Shown here one piece after another: positions 45,739 to 55,639 of a stretch of DNA of 64,000 nt; position 1 is the first letter of the stretch; every line of letters starts with the position of its first letter. This DNA comes from CAITWD01 sp963842065 (GTDB lineage Bacteria; Actinomycetota; Thermoleophilia; Miltoncostaeales; Miltoncostaeaceae): positions 62,001 to 126,000 of the forward strand of contig CAWJEW010000004.1 in the NCBI GenBank assembly GCA_963842065.1, read 5' to 3'. Position numbers and translations under genes: made by a program. The notes beneath the pieces are model-generated. The model saw only the letters and a program-made list of their open reading frames with translations. It was not told where the DNA came from and ran no database searches.

Positions 45739-47367
45739 GTGACCACGGTGTCAGGCATATCCGGCGCAGGCGACGGCGCGCCGCCTCCCAAGGTCCGCTA
45801 CTTCAAGACCCCACGCAAGCGGCGCCGCTGGCCGTGGGTGATCTTCTACACGGTCTGGGTGGTGCTCGGCGTCGCAACCGCCCTGGTCTGGGGCATCGAC
45901 CGGGCCGCGCAGCACCTGCTCGACCAGATCAGCCCCAACAACGCGACCGTCAGCGCAGCGCGCAAGGTCTTGATCACGCCGACGGGACCGGACACCACGT
46001 TCATCATCCTCGGCAGTGACAACCGCTCCTGGGTCGCGGGGTCGGAGAACCTCTCGGACTCGATGATCCTCGTGCGCCTGGACCCCGCCAACAACCTGAT
46101 CTCGATCATGTCGGTGCCGCGCGATCTGGCGGTCGTGCTGCCCGGGTATGCAAACTTGGGCACGGTGAAGATCAACGAGGCCTACGAGCTCGGCGGCCCC
46201 CAGCTGGCGATCCAGACCGTCGAGCAGACCCTCGGCGTCCCGGTCAACCACTACGTGGACGTCGGCTTCGAAGGCTTTTTCCAGATCGTCCAGCACCTGG
46301 GCGGCCTCTACACCCAGGTCGACCGGCGCTACTACAACGCGGCCGGCGACGGTTACTCGCCGATCGATCTCCAGCCCGGCTACCAGATCCTCAACGGCAA
46401 CCAGGCGCTCGAGTTCGCACGCTTCCGCCACACCGACACCGACATCGTCCGCGCGGCGCGTCAGCAGCAGATCATCCTCGACCTCAAGCGCCAGGCCAGC
46501 GAGAAGCTCGGGATCACCGACGTCCCGTTGCTGCTCAACACGATCGCCGGCAGCATCCAGACCGACGTCCACAGCCTCTCCGAGCTGATCGGCATCGGCC
46601 AGTTCCTGATCGGCCTCCCGCACGGACGGATCTTCCACACGACCCTCCAGGTCAGCTTCGATACCACGCCGGGCCAGCCCGCCTTCGACCTCGCCTCCCC
46701 GCAGCAGATCCAGCAGTCGGTCTACGCCTTCATGAACCCCCAGGCGGTGGCCGGAACGCAGATCGCCACCAAGACGGTGACGGTCCACACGACACCCGCG
46801 ACGAAGTCGTCCGGAACGTCCACCGCCGCAGCGAAGGCCGCCAAGGCAAAGCTCGCGGCGGCGGCGAACGCGATCCCGAGCGGGCTCGTCGTCGATTCGG
46901 CACCCGCGGCAGCGCTCCGGGGCCTCGGCCGAACCGGGCTGCCGCTCCTGGTGCCGTCATTGCGCGATGGCAACTCGCAACTCGACAGCGTCGAGCCGGT
47001 GCGCGCATACACGATTCCCGGCGGCCCTGGCGCCGGGTGGGCGTCGGTCGTCGAGGTGTTCGCCGACGGCGACCAGGCGGGCAGCTACTACGACGTCCAG
47101 GAGACGCGCCTGCCGGGCCCGCCGGTCATGCAAGGCCCCACGAGCAAGATCTACGCCGGCAAGCGCACCTACGACCTGTTCCAGGACGGATCGGTGCTGC
47201 GCTACGTCGGCTTCTGGCAAAACCAGACCTGGTATTGGATCTCCAACACGTTCTCCGGCGCGCTCACCCCGGCCGAGATGGTCGGGATCGCCGCAAGCCT
47301 GGAGCCCGCCGCCGACGCGGTCGCCGCACCGAAGGGCGTCGGGCTGCTGACCCGCGGCCTGGGCTAG
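45739..47367 (+). CDS. LytR-CpsA-Psr (LCP) family glycopolymer ligase
   Basis: A 542-residue membrane protein. A basic cytoplasmic start and one transmembrane helix (~31-52) precede the LCP domain: FIILGSDNR, DSMILVRLDPANNLISIMSVPRDL, KINEAYELGGPQLAIQTVEQTLGV, and the conserved arginine block ALEFARFRHTDTDIVRAARQQQII. LCP enzymes transfer glycopolymers from undecaprenyl carriers to peptidoglycan. After an Ala/Lys-rich linker there is a second extracellular domain (VRAYTIPGGPGAGWASVVEVF...) of unknown type. The GTG start has no obvious ribosome site and may be leaderless. Its role could be to attach a surface glycan to the wall. Confidence 0.9.
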   Translation: MTTVSGISGAGDGAPPPKVRYFKTPRKRRRWPWVIFYTVWVVLGVATALVWGIDRAAQHLLDQISPNNATVSAARKVLITPTGPDTTFIILGSDNRSWVAGSENLSDSMILVRLDPANNLISIMSVPRDLAVVLPGYANLGTVKINEAYELGGPQLAIQTVEQTLGVPVNHYVDVGFEGFFQIVQHLGGLYTQVDRRYYNAAGDGYSPIDLQPGYQILNGNQALEFARFRHTDTDIVRAARQQQIILDLKRQASEKLGITDVPLLLNTIAGSIQTDVHSLSELIGIGQFLIGLPHGRIFHTTLQVSFDTTPGQPAFDLASPQQIQQSVYAFMNPQAVAGTQIATKTVTVHTTPATKSSGTSTAAAKAAKAKLAAAANAIPSGLVVDSAPAAALRGLGRTGLPLLVPSLRDGNSQLDSVEPVRAYTIPGGPGAGWASVVEVFADGDQAGSYYDVQETRLPGPPVMQGPTSKIYAGKRTYDLFQDGSVLRYVGFWQNQTWYWISNTFSGALTPAEMVGIAASLEPAADAVAAPKGVGLLTRGLG

Positions 47368-47471
47368 CGCCACCCGCCGCACCGGCGCGCCCCCTCACCG
47401 AGCGCGCCCGCACCATGTGACACCCAGATGCGGTGTCACCCAGTACAGCCGACGACGGCCTGGGCCGCCCG

Positions 47472-48107
47472 ATGAGGACACTTGTCGCGGTGATGGTCGT
47501 CTGCGGTGCGGTGTGCGTCGCCCCGTTGGCGTTCGGCGGGATCATCGTGACCGCGCTCGCCGTCACGCTCGCCGGCGCCCCCCCGAGCACCGGCAGGTCG
47601 GCCTGCGCCGCGACCGCACCGAACGGGTCGCCGTCTGTCCAGGCCGACGAGATCGACGCGTGGATCGTCCGCGAGGTTCCCGGCAGTCCGATGGCCGGCA
47701 TCGGCCCCGCGATGGTCGCCGAAGCGGCGGGCACGGGCCTGGACCCACGGCTGCTGGCGGCGATCGCGCTCCAGGAGACCCGCCTGGGCACCGCCGGCGG
47801 CGGACCCGCGGTCGACAACCCGCTTGGCCTCGGGCCCGGACTGGCGTTCCCGAGCTGGGCGGCGGCGATCGCCCTGGCGGTCGCCACGCTCGCCAGGATG
47901 CACGCCGCCGGCGCCCAGACGATCGCCGAGATCGCGGTGCACTGGGCCCCCGTCGGCGCGACCAACGACCCGACCGGGCTCAATGCCAACTGGGTCGGCG
48001 GCGTGTCCGCCGCCTACGCCGCACTCGGCGGCGATCCGGCCGGTCCGGTCTTCGGCCACGCGGCCGCCGTGAGGTGCCTGCAAGGTGCCCGGGCGAGTTC
48101 CTCGTGA
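47472..48107 (+). CDS. Exported lysozyme/glucosaminidase-like protein
   Basis: A 211-residue protein with one strong N-terminal hydrophobic segment (LVAVMVVCGAVCVAPLAFGGIIVTALAVTLAG) and a helical domain with GLDPRLLAAIALQETRLG, the catalytic-Glu pattern of transglycosylase/glucosaminidase-like folds, followed by PAVDNPLGLGP and TIAEIAVHWAPVGATNDPTGLNANWV. Enzymes of this type open the wall for secretion or conjugation machines. GTG 47433 is an alternative start. Its position before the secretion-like operon supports such a role. Confidence 0.7.
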   Translation: MRTLVAVMVVCGAVCVAPLAFGGIIVTALAVTLAGAPPSTGRSACAATAPNGSPSVQADEIDAWIVREVPGSPMAGIGPAMVAEAAGTGLDPRLLAAIALQETRLGTAGGGPAVDNPLGLGPGLAFPSWAAAIALAVATLARMHAAGAQTIAEIAVHWAPVGATNDPTGLNANWVGGVSAAYAALGGDPAGPVFGHAAAVRCLQGARASSS

Positions 48108-48229
48108 GCGGTCCCGGCGTCGACGGGGAGCACACGGTCGACCGGCCGGCCGACAGGTCGTATGCTCGCCACACGGACGATGCCTCCCCCGCTGGCGCAT
48201 CTGCAGGCCCAGCAAGTGGTACCGGACCG

Positions 48230-49441
48230 GTGACGACGATCACACCCCATCCAGCGGATCCCGCACAGCTGCGGCGTATCGACGAGATCTTCGCGGCGCG
48301 CGGCGCATCGCTCGTGCGCGCGGCGCACGCGCTGACCGGGAGCCGCCACGATGCCGAGGACCTTCTGCAAGAGGCGTTCGTCCGCGCGGTGGCACGACCC
48401 GAGGTGTTTGACGGCCGCAGCGACGGGGAAGCCGCCGCCTGGCTGTGGATCGTCATGCGCAGGCTCTGGCGGGACCGCCAGCGCGGCGGGCTCGGCAGGA
48501 CCACGCCGATGCCGGCCGAGATGGAACAGCGGCTTGTCGACTCGGCGCCTCCCATTCCGGATCAGGTGCTTCGCGATTGGCAGCTGGCCGTGCTCTATGA
48601 GGGCCTTGCCCGCCTGGGCCCCCGCCACCGCACCGCGATGGTGCTGCTCGGCCGTGGCCTTGGCGAAGTCGAGGCGGCCGAGGCCGCGGGCGTCAGCCGC
48701 CGCACGATGCGCGAGTGGCGCCGTGATGCCCGTCGCGCACTCGGTGTGTTCGGCGAGCGGCTCGGTCAGGGCACGATCTGCGACGGCTTCGTCTCCCATC
48801 TGTCGGCGTACGCCGACGGGGAGCTCGGTCCGGGCAAGCAGCGCACCCAGCTCGAAGCGCACCTCGCGCACTGCGCGTTCTGCCGCGCGGCGCTCGAGCA
48901 GATCCGGACGCACACGACGACGCTCGGGACGGTGCTTCCGGCCGCGGGCGCAGTCGCGCTGGAGGACCGACACGCGATCTCCGAGACCCCCGGGCACATC
49001 GGCCAGGCGATCCAGGTGCTGGGTCCGCCCCGCGTCGTGCTCGGTGGCCACGAGGGCCTGCTCGCGTATGTCGAAGCCCACTGGCGCCTCGTCGCCACCA
49101 CGGCGATCATCGCGCTCACCGGCTGGGCGCTCATCGGCAACGCCCTCGGCCACTTGGGCGGCACGGGTCACGCGGCGGCCAAGGCATCAGCCCGATCGCT
49201 CGCGCCGCATGGCATGCTCGCGACCACTCCGACGCAGCGTGCGACACCACCACACAGGTCTGCCGCACGGCTCGTGAATCGCGAACGCGCAACGGTTCAC
49301 GCATCTGAATCGCGGATGGATCTTGCGTCGATCGCCGCCCCGACCCATGTCGCGTCGGCGTCGACCGTCGTCCACACGACGGGTTCGTCCCCGTCCACGT
49401 CCGGGCAGTGCACGAGCGCCGCCTGTCTCTTCGGCCCATGA
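48230..49441 (+). CDS. Sigma-70-like factor fused to an anti-sigma zinc finger and a membrane anchor
   Basis: A 403-residue protein joining elements that are usually separate. Residues ~20-85 look like sigma region 2 (LTGSRHDAEDLLQEAFVRAVARPE), ~115-175 like region 4 with its helix-turn-helix (VEAAEAAGVSRRTMREWRRDARRAL). Then comes an anti-sigma zinc finger (His190, His211-x3-Cys215-x2-Cys218), a transmembrane helix (~287-306) and a Ser/Thr-rich outer tail. This predicts a membrane-tethered sigma factor with its own inhibitor in cis. GTG 48230 is the only start close to region 2. Its TGA overlaps the next ATG, so it is coupled to the surface protein downstream and may control this locus. Confidence 0.8.
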   Translation: MTTITPHPADPAQLRRIDEIFAARGASLVRAAHALTGSRHDAEDLLQEAFVRAVARPEVFDGRSDGEAAAWLWIVMRRLWRDRQRGGLGRTTPMPAEMEQRLVDSAPPIPDQVLRDWQLAVLYEGLARLGPRHRTAMVLLGRGLGEVEAAEAAGVSRRTMREWRRDARRALGVFGERLGQGTICDGFVSHLSAYADGELGPGKQRTQLEAHLAHCAFCRAALEQIRTHTTTLGTVLPAAGAVALEDRHAISETPGHIGQAIQVLGPPRVVLGGHEGLLAYVEAHWRLVATTAIIALTGWALIGNALGHLGGTGHAAAKASARSLAPHGMLATTPTQRATPPHRSAARLVNRERATVHASESRMDLASIAAPTHVASASTVVHTTGSSPSTSGQCTSAACLFGP

Positions 49442-51172
49442 GACCGCCTGTCTCACAACGCCGGGGGTGCATCGGGCTGATCCTCGGATCGGTGCTCGCG
49501 GGAGCCGCACTGGTCGTCCCGGCATCCGCACAAGCCAGTGCGCTCGTCGACCTCGGCGCGCAGACTTGGCAGCAGGGCATCAGCGCAGGTTTCGGGCTCA
49601 GCGGGCCGACGACGATCGTGGCTTCCGCGGGCACGTACAGCGCGGGCAGCAACGCGACCCTCCAGTGGTGCACACCGTATGCCGCCAGCGCGATCCAAGG
49701 CGCGGTCGTGAACGTCTTCCGTGACCAGACCGCAAGCTCGGTTGTCATCAGCGCCGGACCGAACGCTGATGGGTCGGGCGGACTCAGCGAACCCGACAGC
49801 GCGATTCCCACCGGCACGATCGGGACAGATCTCGTTCTCAGCCCGCTGGATTCGGCGTGCGTCGCCGCACGCGTCGCGCAGTCCGCCGCCGGCACAAGCG
49901 CATCGCGGGCGTGGACGGTGGCGCTGGCCGACGTATCGCTCATCGACGAGCAGGGTCCGTCCGTGTCGGATCTCGAGGTCGATGGGGCCCGAGACGAACG
50001 GGTGGTACACGGGGCCGCTCACCGTGTTCTGGCAAGCCGCCGACAACCAACTGCTGCGCGGCACCACGGGCGTCCAGGTGTCCGACGGGTCGACCGTGAG
50101 CCTCGGCGATGCCGCCGACAACACGACGCTGACGGCAACCGTCGACCCCGGGGCCGACGGACCCCACACCGTCACGGTGTACCGCACCGCAGGAGGCGGC
50201 TGGCCCACTGCCGAGGAGTCGGTGACCATCAACGTCGACCGGACCCCGCCGAGCGTGCCGCAGATGATCGCCCCGCCTCCCGGCGAGTACCCGGTCACGC
50301 TGACGACCACGCCGTCAAGCGACGGCGCGAGCGGCAGCGGCGTGGCCCGGATCGAGTTCACCGACGACGGCGGCCAAACGGTGCTCGCGTCAAACATCCT
50401 GACGAGCCCGGGTGCGTACACGGTCGCCGCACGGGCACTCGACAATGCCGGCAACGCGAGCTCCTGGAGCGCGCCAATCGAGATCATCGTTCCGGCCAGC
50501 GCCTCGGGGTCGCCGGGCGGCTCCGGCTCGCGCGGGACCGCGTCGGTCCTCCACCTCTCGCGGATCACGATCGACGAACACCTGCCCGGTGCAGATGCCG
50601 CGATCGCGCTCACGCGGACGTGGGGGGCGCATGTCACCGTGGACGCGACGCTCGCCGATGGGCTCGGCGCCCCGGCACCCGGTGCGCGGGTCACGATCGC
50701 CGACGGTGTCGGCGTCCTTGCGCGCGGCACGACGAACTCGTCCGGGCACGTCGCGATCTCGGTGCCGGTCCGACGCTCGGGCACGATCACCATCACTGCC
50801 AACGGCGGCGGCGCTCTCGTGCGCATCGACCTCCGGATGCGACCCCTGCTGGCGTTGGCCGCGGGCGAGCGACATGCAATCAGCGGCCGCCCGCTCACGC
50901 TCGGAGCCCATCGAACGCTCACCATCACCGGCACGGCATCGCCGACCCCGCTCGTCGCCGGCCAGCCCGTGCAACTCGAATATCTGCTCGGCGGAACGTG
51001 GCTCCCCCTCGGGGCCCCGGGCACGGTCACACGCAGCGGGCGCTGGCGCGTCCGGTACGCCGTCGCCCGGCCGGGCTCGGCCCTGGTACGCATGCGTGTG
51101 CTGTTGCCATCTCAGCCCGGTCTGTCGTTCGCCGCCGGCACGAGCCCGGTCTTCAAGGTCTCCATCCAGTAA
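49438..51172 (+). pseudogene. Secreted multidomain Ig-like surface protein, one frameshift
   Basis: Signal peptide (CIGLILGSVLAGAALVVPASAQA), then a beta-rich N-terminal domain with two cysteines. Near 49985, in a GGGG run, the frame changes and continues ETNGWYTGPLTVFWQA with Ig-like/bacterial surface-repeat domains (VTINVDRTPPSVP, GVARIEFTDDGGQ, VAARALDNAGNASSW), then carboxypeptidase-regulatory-like beta sandwiches to the end KVSIQ. The ATG overlaps the sigma-factor stop (ATGA). It resembles wall or adhesin proteins with no enzyme motif. It precedes the secretion-like operon and may be an exported surface component. One base change would restore a ~577-residue protein. Confidence 0.7.
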
Positions 51173-51269
51173 GCGGTCTGGCAGCGCCACGGGCACCCCC
51201 TCCCCGGTGCCGCCCGCGCCATCTCTCGGGTGATCCCACCGCCGGTGGGCAGACCGAAGGAGATCGCGG

Positions 51270-51608
51270 GTGACCCGTTGGAGCGTGCCGATCATCGCGG
51301 CGGTGATCCTCGCCGCGGGAGCGGCCGTGGCCGCGGCGGCCGGGCCGGTGAGCGTGTCGCCGGATGCCGGCGCGTTACCGGACACCGGCAAGCTCCAGCA
51401 GCTGGTCAACGGGGCATATTTCTGGATGCTGATCCTCACGCTCGCCGCGCTGGTCGTGGCCGCGTGCGTCTGGGCGTGGGGCAGCCAATCGAACAACCTG
51501 CGCGCCGCCAGTGACGGACGACGAGGTGTCGCCGTCGCGCTGCTTGCCGCCGCGGTCATCGGAGCGGCACCGACGCTGGTGAACTGGTTCTACGGGCTGG
51601 GCCGCTGA
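51270..51608 (+). CDS. Pilin-like (VirB2/TrbC-like) small membrane protein
   Basis: A 112-residue protein with a signal-like hydrophobic start (VPIIAAVILAAGAAVAAAAG), a short acidic loop and two further membrane segments (FWMLILTLAALVVAACVWAWG and VAVALLAAAVIGAAPTLVNWF). Size and topology match VirB2/TrbC-type pilins or the equivalent small subunits of actinobacterial type IV secretion systems. GTG 51270 has AGGAG seven bases upstream. It is the first gene of a run of overlapping genes up to VirD4. Homology to VirB2 is by topology only. Confidence 0.65.
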   Translation: MTRWSVPIIAAVILAAGAAVAAAAGPVSVSPDAGALPDTGKLQQLVNGAYFWMLILTLAALVVAACVWAWGSQSNNLRAASDGRRGVAVALLAAAVIGAAPTLVNWFYGLGR

Positions 51609-51841
51609 TGCGCATCCGCACCGTTCTCGGCCTCGTCATGGTCGCCCCCGCGGCGATCGCCGCCGCCACGCTGACGGTCTTCCTCGGGGCCGGCATGCTG
51701 ATCGTGATCGCCGGCCCGGCGCATCCGCACCCCCATCCGCGACCGCACGTCGCGGCAGCGCCGTCAGGAAGGACGGGCCGACGCGCTCCCGACGGTGTCG
51801 TTGAGACACCGATCGCGGCGGGGCGGCGCGCGGCACCGTGA
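51608..51841 (+). CDS. Small membrane protein in the secretion operon
   Basis: A 77-residue protein with one long hydrophobic segment (VLGLVMVAPAAIAAATLTVFLGAGMLIVIAG) followed by a His/Pro-rich and basic tail. Start (TGATG) and stop (GTGA) overlap both neighbours, which supports translation. No family is recognised; it may be an accessory subunit of the secretion channel. Confidence 0.55.
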   Translation: MRIRTVLGLVMVAPAAIAAATLTVFLGAGMLIVIAGPAHPHPHPRPHVAAAPSGRTGRRAPDGVVETPIAAGRRAAP

Positions 51842-52977
51842 CGCCGACCGCTCGGATGCTTCTCGCGACCGCAGCCGTTGGCACCGCGCTCCTGGCGCTC
51901 GGCGCCGCGCCGGCGTCCGCCAGCCCGGCGTCGACGATTTGCGGGCTGCCGGGAGTCGGCAACGTCTGCAGTGCCGCGACCGCGCCCATTGGTGCCGCGG
52001 CGGGCGCAGTCACCGACGGGGTGCTCGGGGCGATCCGCACGGCGGTCATCAACGCCTGCGTCTGGGCCGTCGTGCGGGTCGTGACCGGCCTCGGGGCCAC
52101 GTCTCAGATCGCGCTCACACGCGCCGCGGTGGAATCGCACTATCGGTTCATGGCCGCGGTCGCGGTGGTGTGCATGCTCCCACTGATCGCGCTGGCGGTG
52201 CTGTCGGCACTGCTGCGCGCCGACCCGGGGGCCATCGTGCGCGCGGTCTTCGGCGCGCTGCCCGCAGCGGCCCTGTTGACGGTCGTCGGGATCCAGATCA
52301 CCCAGACCCTCGTCGGCGCCGTCGATGCCGTCTCGGCGCAGCTGCTGGCCAGCCAAGCGGGCGACGGCGCGAGCCTCGCCCACGCGATCCCTGCGGCGCT
52401 CGGCGCAACGCCGCTGCCGGTCGTCATCGGCCTCGCCGTCGGGACGGCCGCGATGTGCGCCGCGCTCGCGGTGTGGATCGAACTGCTGGTGCGCGCGGCG
52501 GCCGTCGAGGTCGCGGTGATGTTCCTGCCGCTGGCGTTCGCCGGCATCGTCTGGCCGGCGACGGCCCGCTACGCACGGCGTCTGGTGGAGATCCTCGCTG
52601 CCCTGATCGTCAGCAAGCTCGTGATCATCGGCATCGTGAGCCTCGGCCTGGCCGAGCTGACCAGCGCGGACATCGCCGGCGTACTCGCCGGCACGGCCAT
52701 GCTCGGCCTCGCGGCATTCGCGCCGTTCGTGCTGCTGAGCCTGATCCCGATCGCCATCGACGCGGGACAACTCAGCCAGCACCGGCGTCAGGGGTTCTCG
52801 GTCGGCCACGCGTCACGCGACATCGCCGGCGCGCGCGCAGTGCTCTGGCAACTGCGCAGTGCCGACCACCCGATCGCGCCGGCCCCCCGCGTGCTCCCGA
52901 CCCCGCCGCCCCAAGTGCCCCGGCGCGCCGCCGACCCCGACGCCCAGACTGCGCGCACGCCGGGCCCGCGCGCGTGA
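51838..52977 (+). CDS. TrbL/VirB6-like polytopic membrane protein
   Basis: A 379-residue protein with an N-terminal signal, about six to seven membrane helices (for example FMAAVAVVCMLPLIALAVLSALL, VEVAVMFLPLAFAGIVW, ILAALIVSKLVIIGIVSLGLA) and a Pro-rich cytoplasmic tail. The central EVAVMFLPLAFAGIVWPATARY...LIVSKLVI block is characteristic of TrbL/VirB6-type inner-membrane channel subunits in Gram-positive type IV secretion systems. It overlaps its neighbours by 4 bases at both ends. Confidence 0.75.
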   Translation: MTPTARMLLATAAVGTALLALGAAPASASPASTICGLPGVGNVCSAATAPIGAAAGAVTDGVLGAIRTAVINACVWAVVRVVTGLGATSQIALTRAAVESHYRFMAAVAVVCMLPLIALAVLSALLRADPGAIVRAVFGALPAAALLTVVGIQITQTLVGAVDAVSAQLLASQAGDGASLAHAIPAALGATPLPVVIGLAVGTAAMCAALAVWIELLVRAAAVEVAVMFLPLAFAGIVWPATARYARRLVEILAALIVSKLVIIGIVSLGLAELTSADIAGVLAGTAMLGLAAFAPFVLLSLIPIAIDAGQLSQHRRQGFSVGHASRDIAGARAVLWQLRSADHPIAPAPRVLPTPPPQVPRRAADPDAQTARTPGPRA

Positions 52978-54416
52978 GCGACGACCACCGCCAGGAGGCG
53001 CCGCGCGATCGGGTCAACTTCGGTGCACCACGCGGCGGCACGGCGCTCGGCGGGCTGCAGTGGCGCCAGCTCGGGCTGTTCGTCGCCGCCGGCCTCTGGG
53101 CGCTTGTGTGGACCCGGAGCCTGGCGGGGCCCGCGGGACCCATTGTCGGTGCGCTCGGGGCGGCCGGCTTGGCGACGGCGGGGCTGTTGCGAGCCGGCGG
53201 CCGGCTGCCGGTCGACTGGGGCGCGATCGGGACATCATTCGCCATACGCCGGGTCCGCGGTCGCACACGCTACCGCCATCCGCGTGTGCGGTCCGGCGAC
53301 CGACTCCCCGCGCACCTGTCCGGCATCCGGATCCTCGAGATCGACACCGACCAGGGTGTCGTTGGCCTCGTGCGCGACGGCGCGCGCCTGATCGCGGTCC
53401 TGGAGGTGACCGCCGAGCCGATGATGCTGGCCGGATCGGCCGAGATGGCCGGACGCCGCTCCGCATGGGGCGCAATCCTCGTCGGACTCGCCCGCCCGGG
53501 CTCGGGCATCACGCGCGTGCAGTGGATCGCACAGGTCCGGGCGATCGGGCCGTGTATGCGCGGCCGGCACGTCGACGCGTCGCTGCGTGGCCGGACGTCC
53601 GAGGCTGCGGTCCAGAGCTATCTCGAGGTGGTCGACCGGGTCTGTGACATGGCCCAGGAATGTGCGCTGACGGTCGCCCTCGGGATCGACGCACGGCGGC
53701 GCCCCGGTGCGGCTGCCGCCCAGCATGCCCTCGATGCGGCGGCCGAGCTCAACGCGCAGCTTGCCGCGGCAGAGCTCGGGGCGGCGCGCATCCTCGACGC
53801 CGCCGAGGTCAGCGCCCTGGTGCGCACCGGCGGCGACCCTCGTTGCGCGGACGCGTTCGAGGTCACCGCGCACACCGGCGTCCTGGTACCGGCGGATGCC
53901 GAGGATCCCGGGCCGATGGCCGTCGATGAAGATTGGGGCCTGGTGCGCTGCGACGCCAGCTGGCACGCGAGTTTCTGGATCAGCCAGTGGCCGCGCGGCG
54001 ACGTCGACGCCAGCGTGCTCGCAGCGCTGGTGCTCGCCGGACGCTGTGGCCGCACGCTGACGCTCGTGATGCAGCCCCGCGATCCGGCGCGCGCCGTCCG
54101 GGACGCCGAGCGGTCCCGGCTCCGGCACACCGCCGACGACGAGCTGCGCGAGCGGGCGGGCTTTGTGGGAACGGTCCGGCGACGGCGTCAACAGGCGGCG
54201 ATCTCCGCCCAGGAGCGCGAGCTCGCCGACGGACATGCGGCCTACCGATTCGCGGGCTACGTCACGGTGTCTGCGGCGACCCGGGAATCCCTCGAGGACC
54301 TCTGCCGTGAGCTCGCCGCATCGGCGCCGCTGGCACGCTGCGAGGTTCGGCGCCTGTGGGGCGAGCAGGCGGCGGGGCTCGCGGCCACGCTGCCGCTCTG
54401 CCGCGGACTCGGATGA
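52974..54416 (+). CDS. SCO6880-family type IV secretion protein
   Basis: A 480-residue protein with two membrane helices near the N-terminus (LGLFVAAGLWALVW and GALGAAGLATAGLL), the PrgI-like position, and a large soluble domain (IRILEIDTDQGVVGLVRDGARLIAVLEVTAEPM...). This is the SCO6880 type, which corresponds to the N-terminal half of VirB4 and works with the separate ATPase encoded next. It includes a charged helical stretch (RSRLRHTADDELRERAGF). GTG 52974 overlaps the upstream TGA and its own TGA overlaps the VirB4 ATG. Confidence 0.8.
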   Translation: MSDDHRQEAPRDRVNFGAPRGGTALGGLQWRQLGLFVAAGLWALVWTRSLAGPAGPIVGALGAAGLATAGLLRAGGRLPVDWGAIGTSFAIRRVRGRTRYRHPRVRSGDRLPAHLSGIRILEIDTDQGVVGLVRDGARLIAVLEVTAEPMMLAGSAEMAGRRSAWGAILVGLARPGSGITRVQWIAQVRAIGPCMRGRHVDASLRGRTSEAAVQSYLEVVDRVCDMAQECALTVALGIDARRRPGAAAAQHALDAAAELNAQLAAAELGAARILDAAEVSALVRTGGDPRCADAFEVTAHTGVLVPADAEDPGPMAVDEDWGLVRCDASWHASFWISQWPRGDVDASVLAALVLAGRCGRTLTLVMQPRDPARAVRDAERSRLRHTADDELRERAGFVGTVRRRRQQAAISAQERELADGHAAYRFAGYVTVSAATRESLEDLCRELAASAPLARCEVRRLWGEQAAGLAATLPLCRGLG

Positions 54417-55639
54417 CCGCGCCACGCATACCTGCCCGGGTACTGACCACCGCACACCTGTCGGCGGCGCACCCGTTCTATGCGGGCCGCGCGCTCGACG
54501 CCGCCGGTCCGCTGATCGGCCGGGAGGTGACCTCGGGCCGCCCATTCGCATTCGACCCGTGGCGCCTGTACGCCAGCGGGCACATCACCAGCCCCGGCAC
54601 CGTCATCGCCGGGCAGGTCGGACTCGGCAAGAGCGCCCTGGTCAAGACGTACCTCGCCCGCCAGGCGATCCTCGGACGCCGGTCGGTCGTCATCGATCCC
54701 AAGGGCGAGTACACCGCCTTGGCCGAGTGGTTCGGCACCGCTGCGATCTGCCTGCGCCCGAGCGGGGTGACGCGGCTCAACCCGCTCGACCCCGCGATTG
54801 GCGCCGACGCGCACGCCGCGCTGGTCGCGGCGATCGTGGAGCTCGGGCTCGAGCGTCGGCTCGACCCGGTCGAGCGTGCCGCGTGCGACCGGGCCTGCAC
54901 CACCGCCTCGGCCACCGGTGTGGCGACGCTTGCCGGTGTCTATGAGGCGCTGCGCCGGCCGGCCACCGGGGACGCCCAGCACCTTGGGACCACGCCGGCC
55001 CGTCTGGCGCAGGAGACCCGCGCGTGCACGCTCGCGCTGCGTCGGCTCTGTGAGGGCGAGCTGGCCGGGATGCTCGACGCTGCCACCACCCCCGACGTCC
55101 GCCTGGATGCGCCGGTCGTCGTCTTCGATCTGCGTGCGCTGCGCAACTCGGCCGCGCTCGGCGTTGTGATGGCCTGCATCGCGGCCTGGCACGAGGGTCG
55201 GGGGGCAGGCGGCGACCGTGCGCGGGTGCTCGTCGTCGACGAAGCCTGGGCGTTGATGGCCAGCACGGCGACCGCCGAGTTCTTCCAGCGCTCCTGGAAG
55301 CTGGCCCGCGCATCGGGGGTCCAGAACATCCTCGTCGTCCACCGGATCTCCGACCTGCGGGCCGCGGGGGACGCAGGTTCGCGCGTTGCCCAGATCGCCG
55401 AGGGCCTGATCTCCGAGTCGGAGATCTGCGTGCTGCTGCGACAGGCCCACGCCGACCTTGCGGCAACCCGCGAACGCCTCGGTCTCAGTGACACCGAGGC
55501 CGATCTCGTGGCGCGCTTGCCGCGTGGGTGCGCGCTGTGGCGCATCGGGTCCCGCAGCTTCGTCGTGGCGCACATCATCTCCGAGTCCGAGCGTGCGCTC
55601 ATCGACACCGACGACGCGATGCGCGCGGGCACCGGGTGA
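54413..55639 (+). CDS. VirB4/TraC-type conjugation ATPase
   Basis: A 408-residue ATPase. Walker A is GQVGLGKS (67-74), followed by SVVIDPKGEYTALAEWFG, the classic VirB4 follow-on strand; Walker B is RVLVVDEAWALM (Asp276-Glu277), and ASGVQNILVVHRISDL and LLRQAHADLAA complete the VirB4 C-terminal motifs. It provides energy for assembly of a type IV secretion channel and acts together with the SCO6880 protein that supplies the missing N-terminal half. Its start overlaps SCO6880 and its stop overlaps virD4. Confidence 0.88.
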   Translation: MTAPRIPARVLTTAHLSAAHPFYAGRALDAAGPLIGREVTSGRPFAFDPWRLYASGHITSPGTVIAGQVGLGKSALVKTYLARQAILGRRSVVIDPKGEYTALAEWFGTAAICLRPSGVTRLNPLDPAIGADAHAALVAAIVELGLERRLDPVERAACDRACTTASATGVATLAGVYEALRRPATGDAQHLGTTPARLAQETRACTLALRRLCEGELAGMLDAATTPDVRLDAPVVVFDLRALRNSAALGVVMACIAAWHEGRGAGGDRARVLVVDEAWALMASTATAEFFQRSWKLARASGVQNILVVHRISDLRAAGDAGSRVAQIAEGLISESEICVLLRQAHADLAATRERLGLSDTEADLVARLPRGCALWRIGSRSFVVAHIISESERALIDTDDAMRAGTG

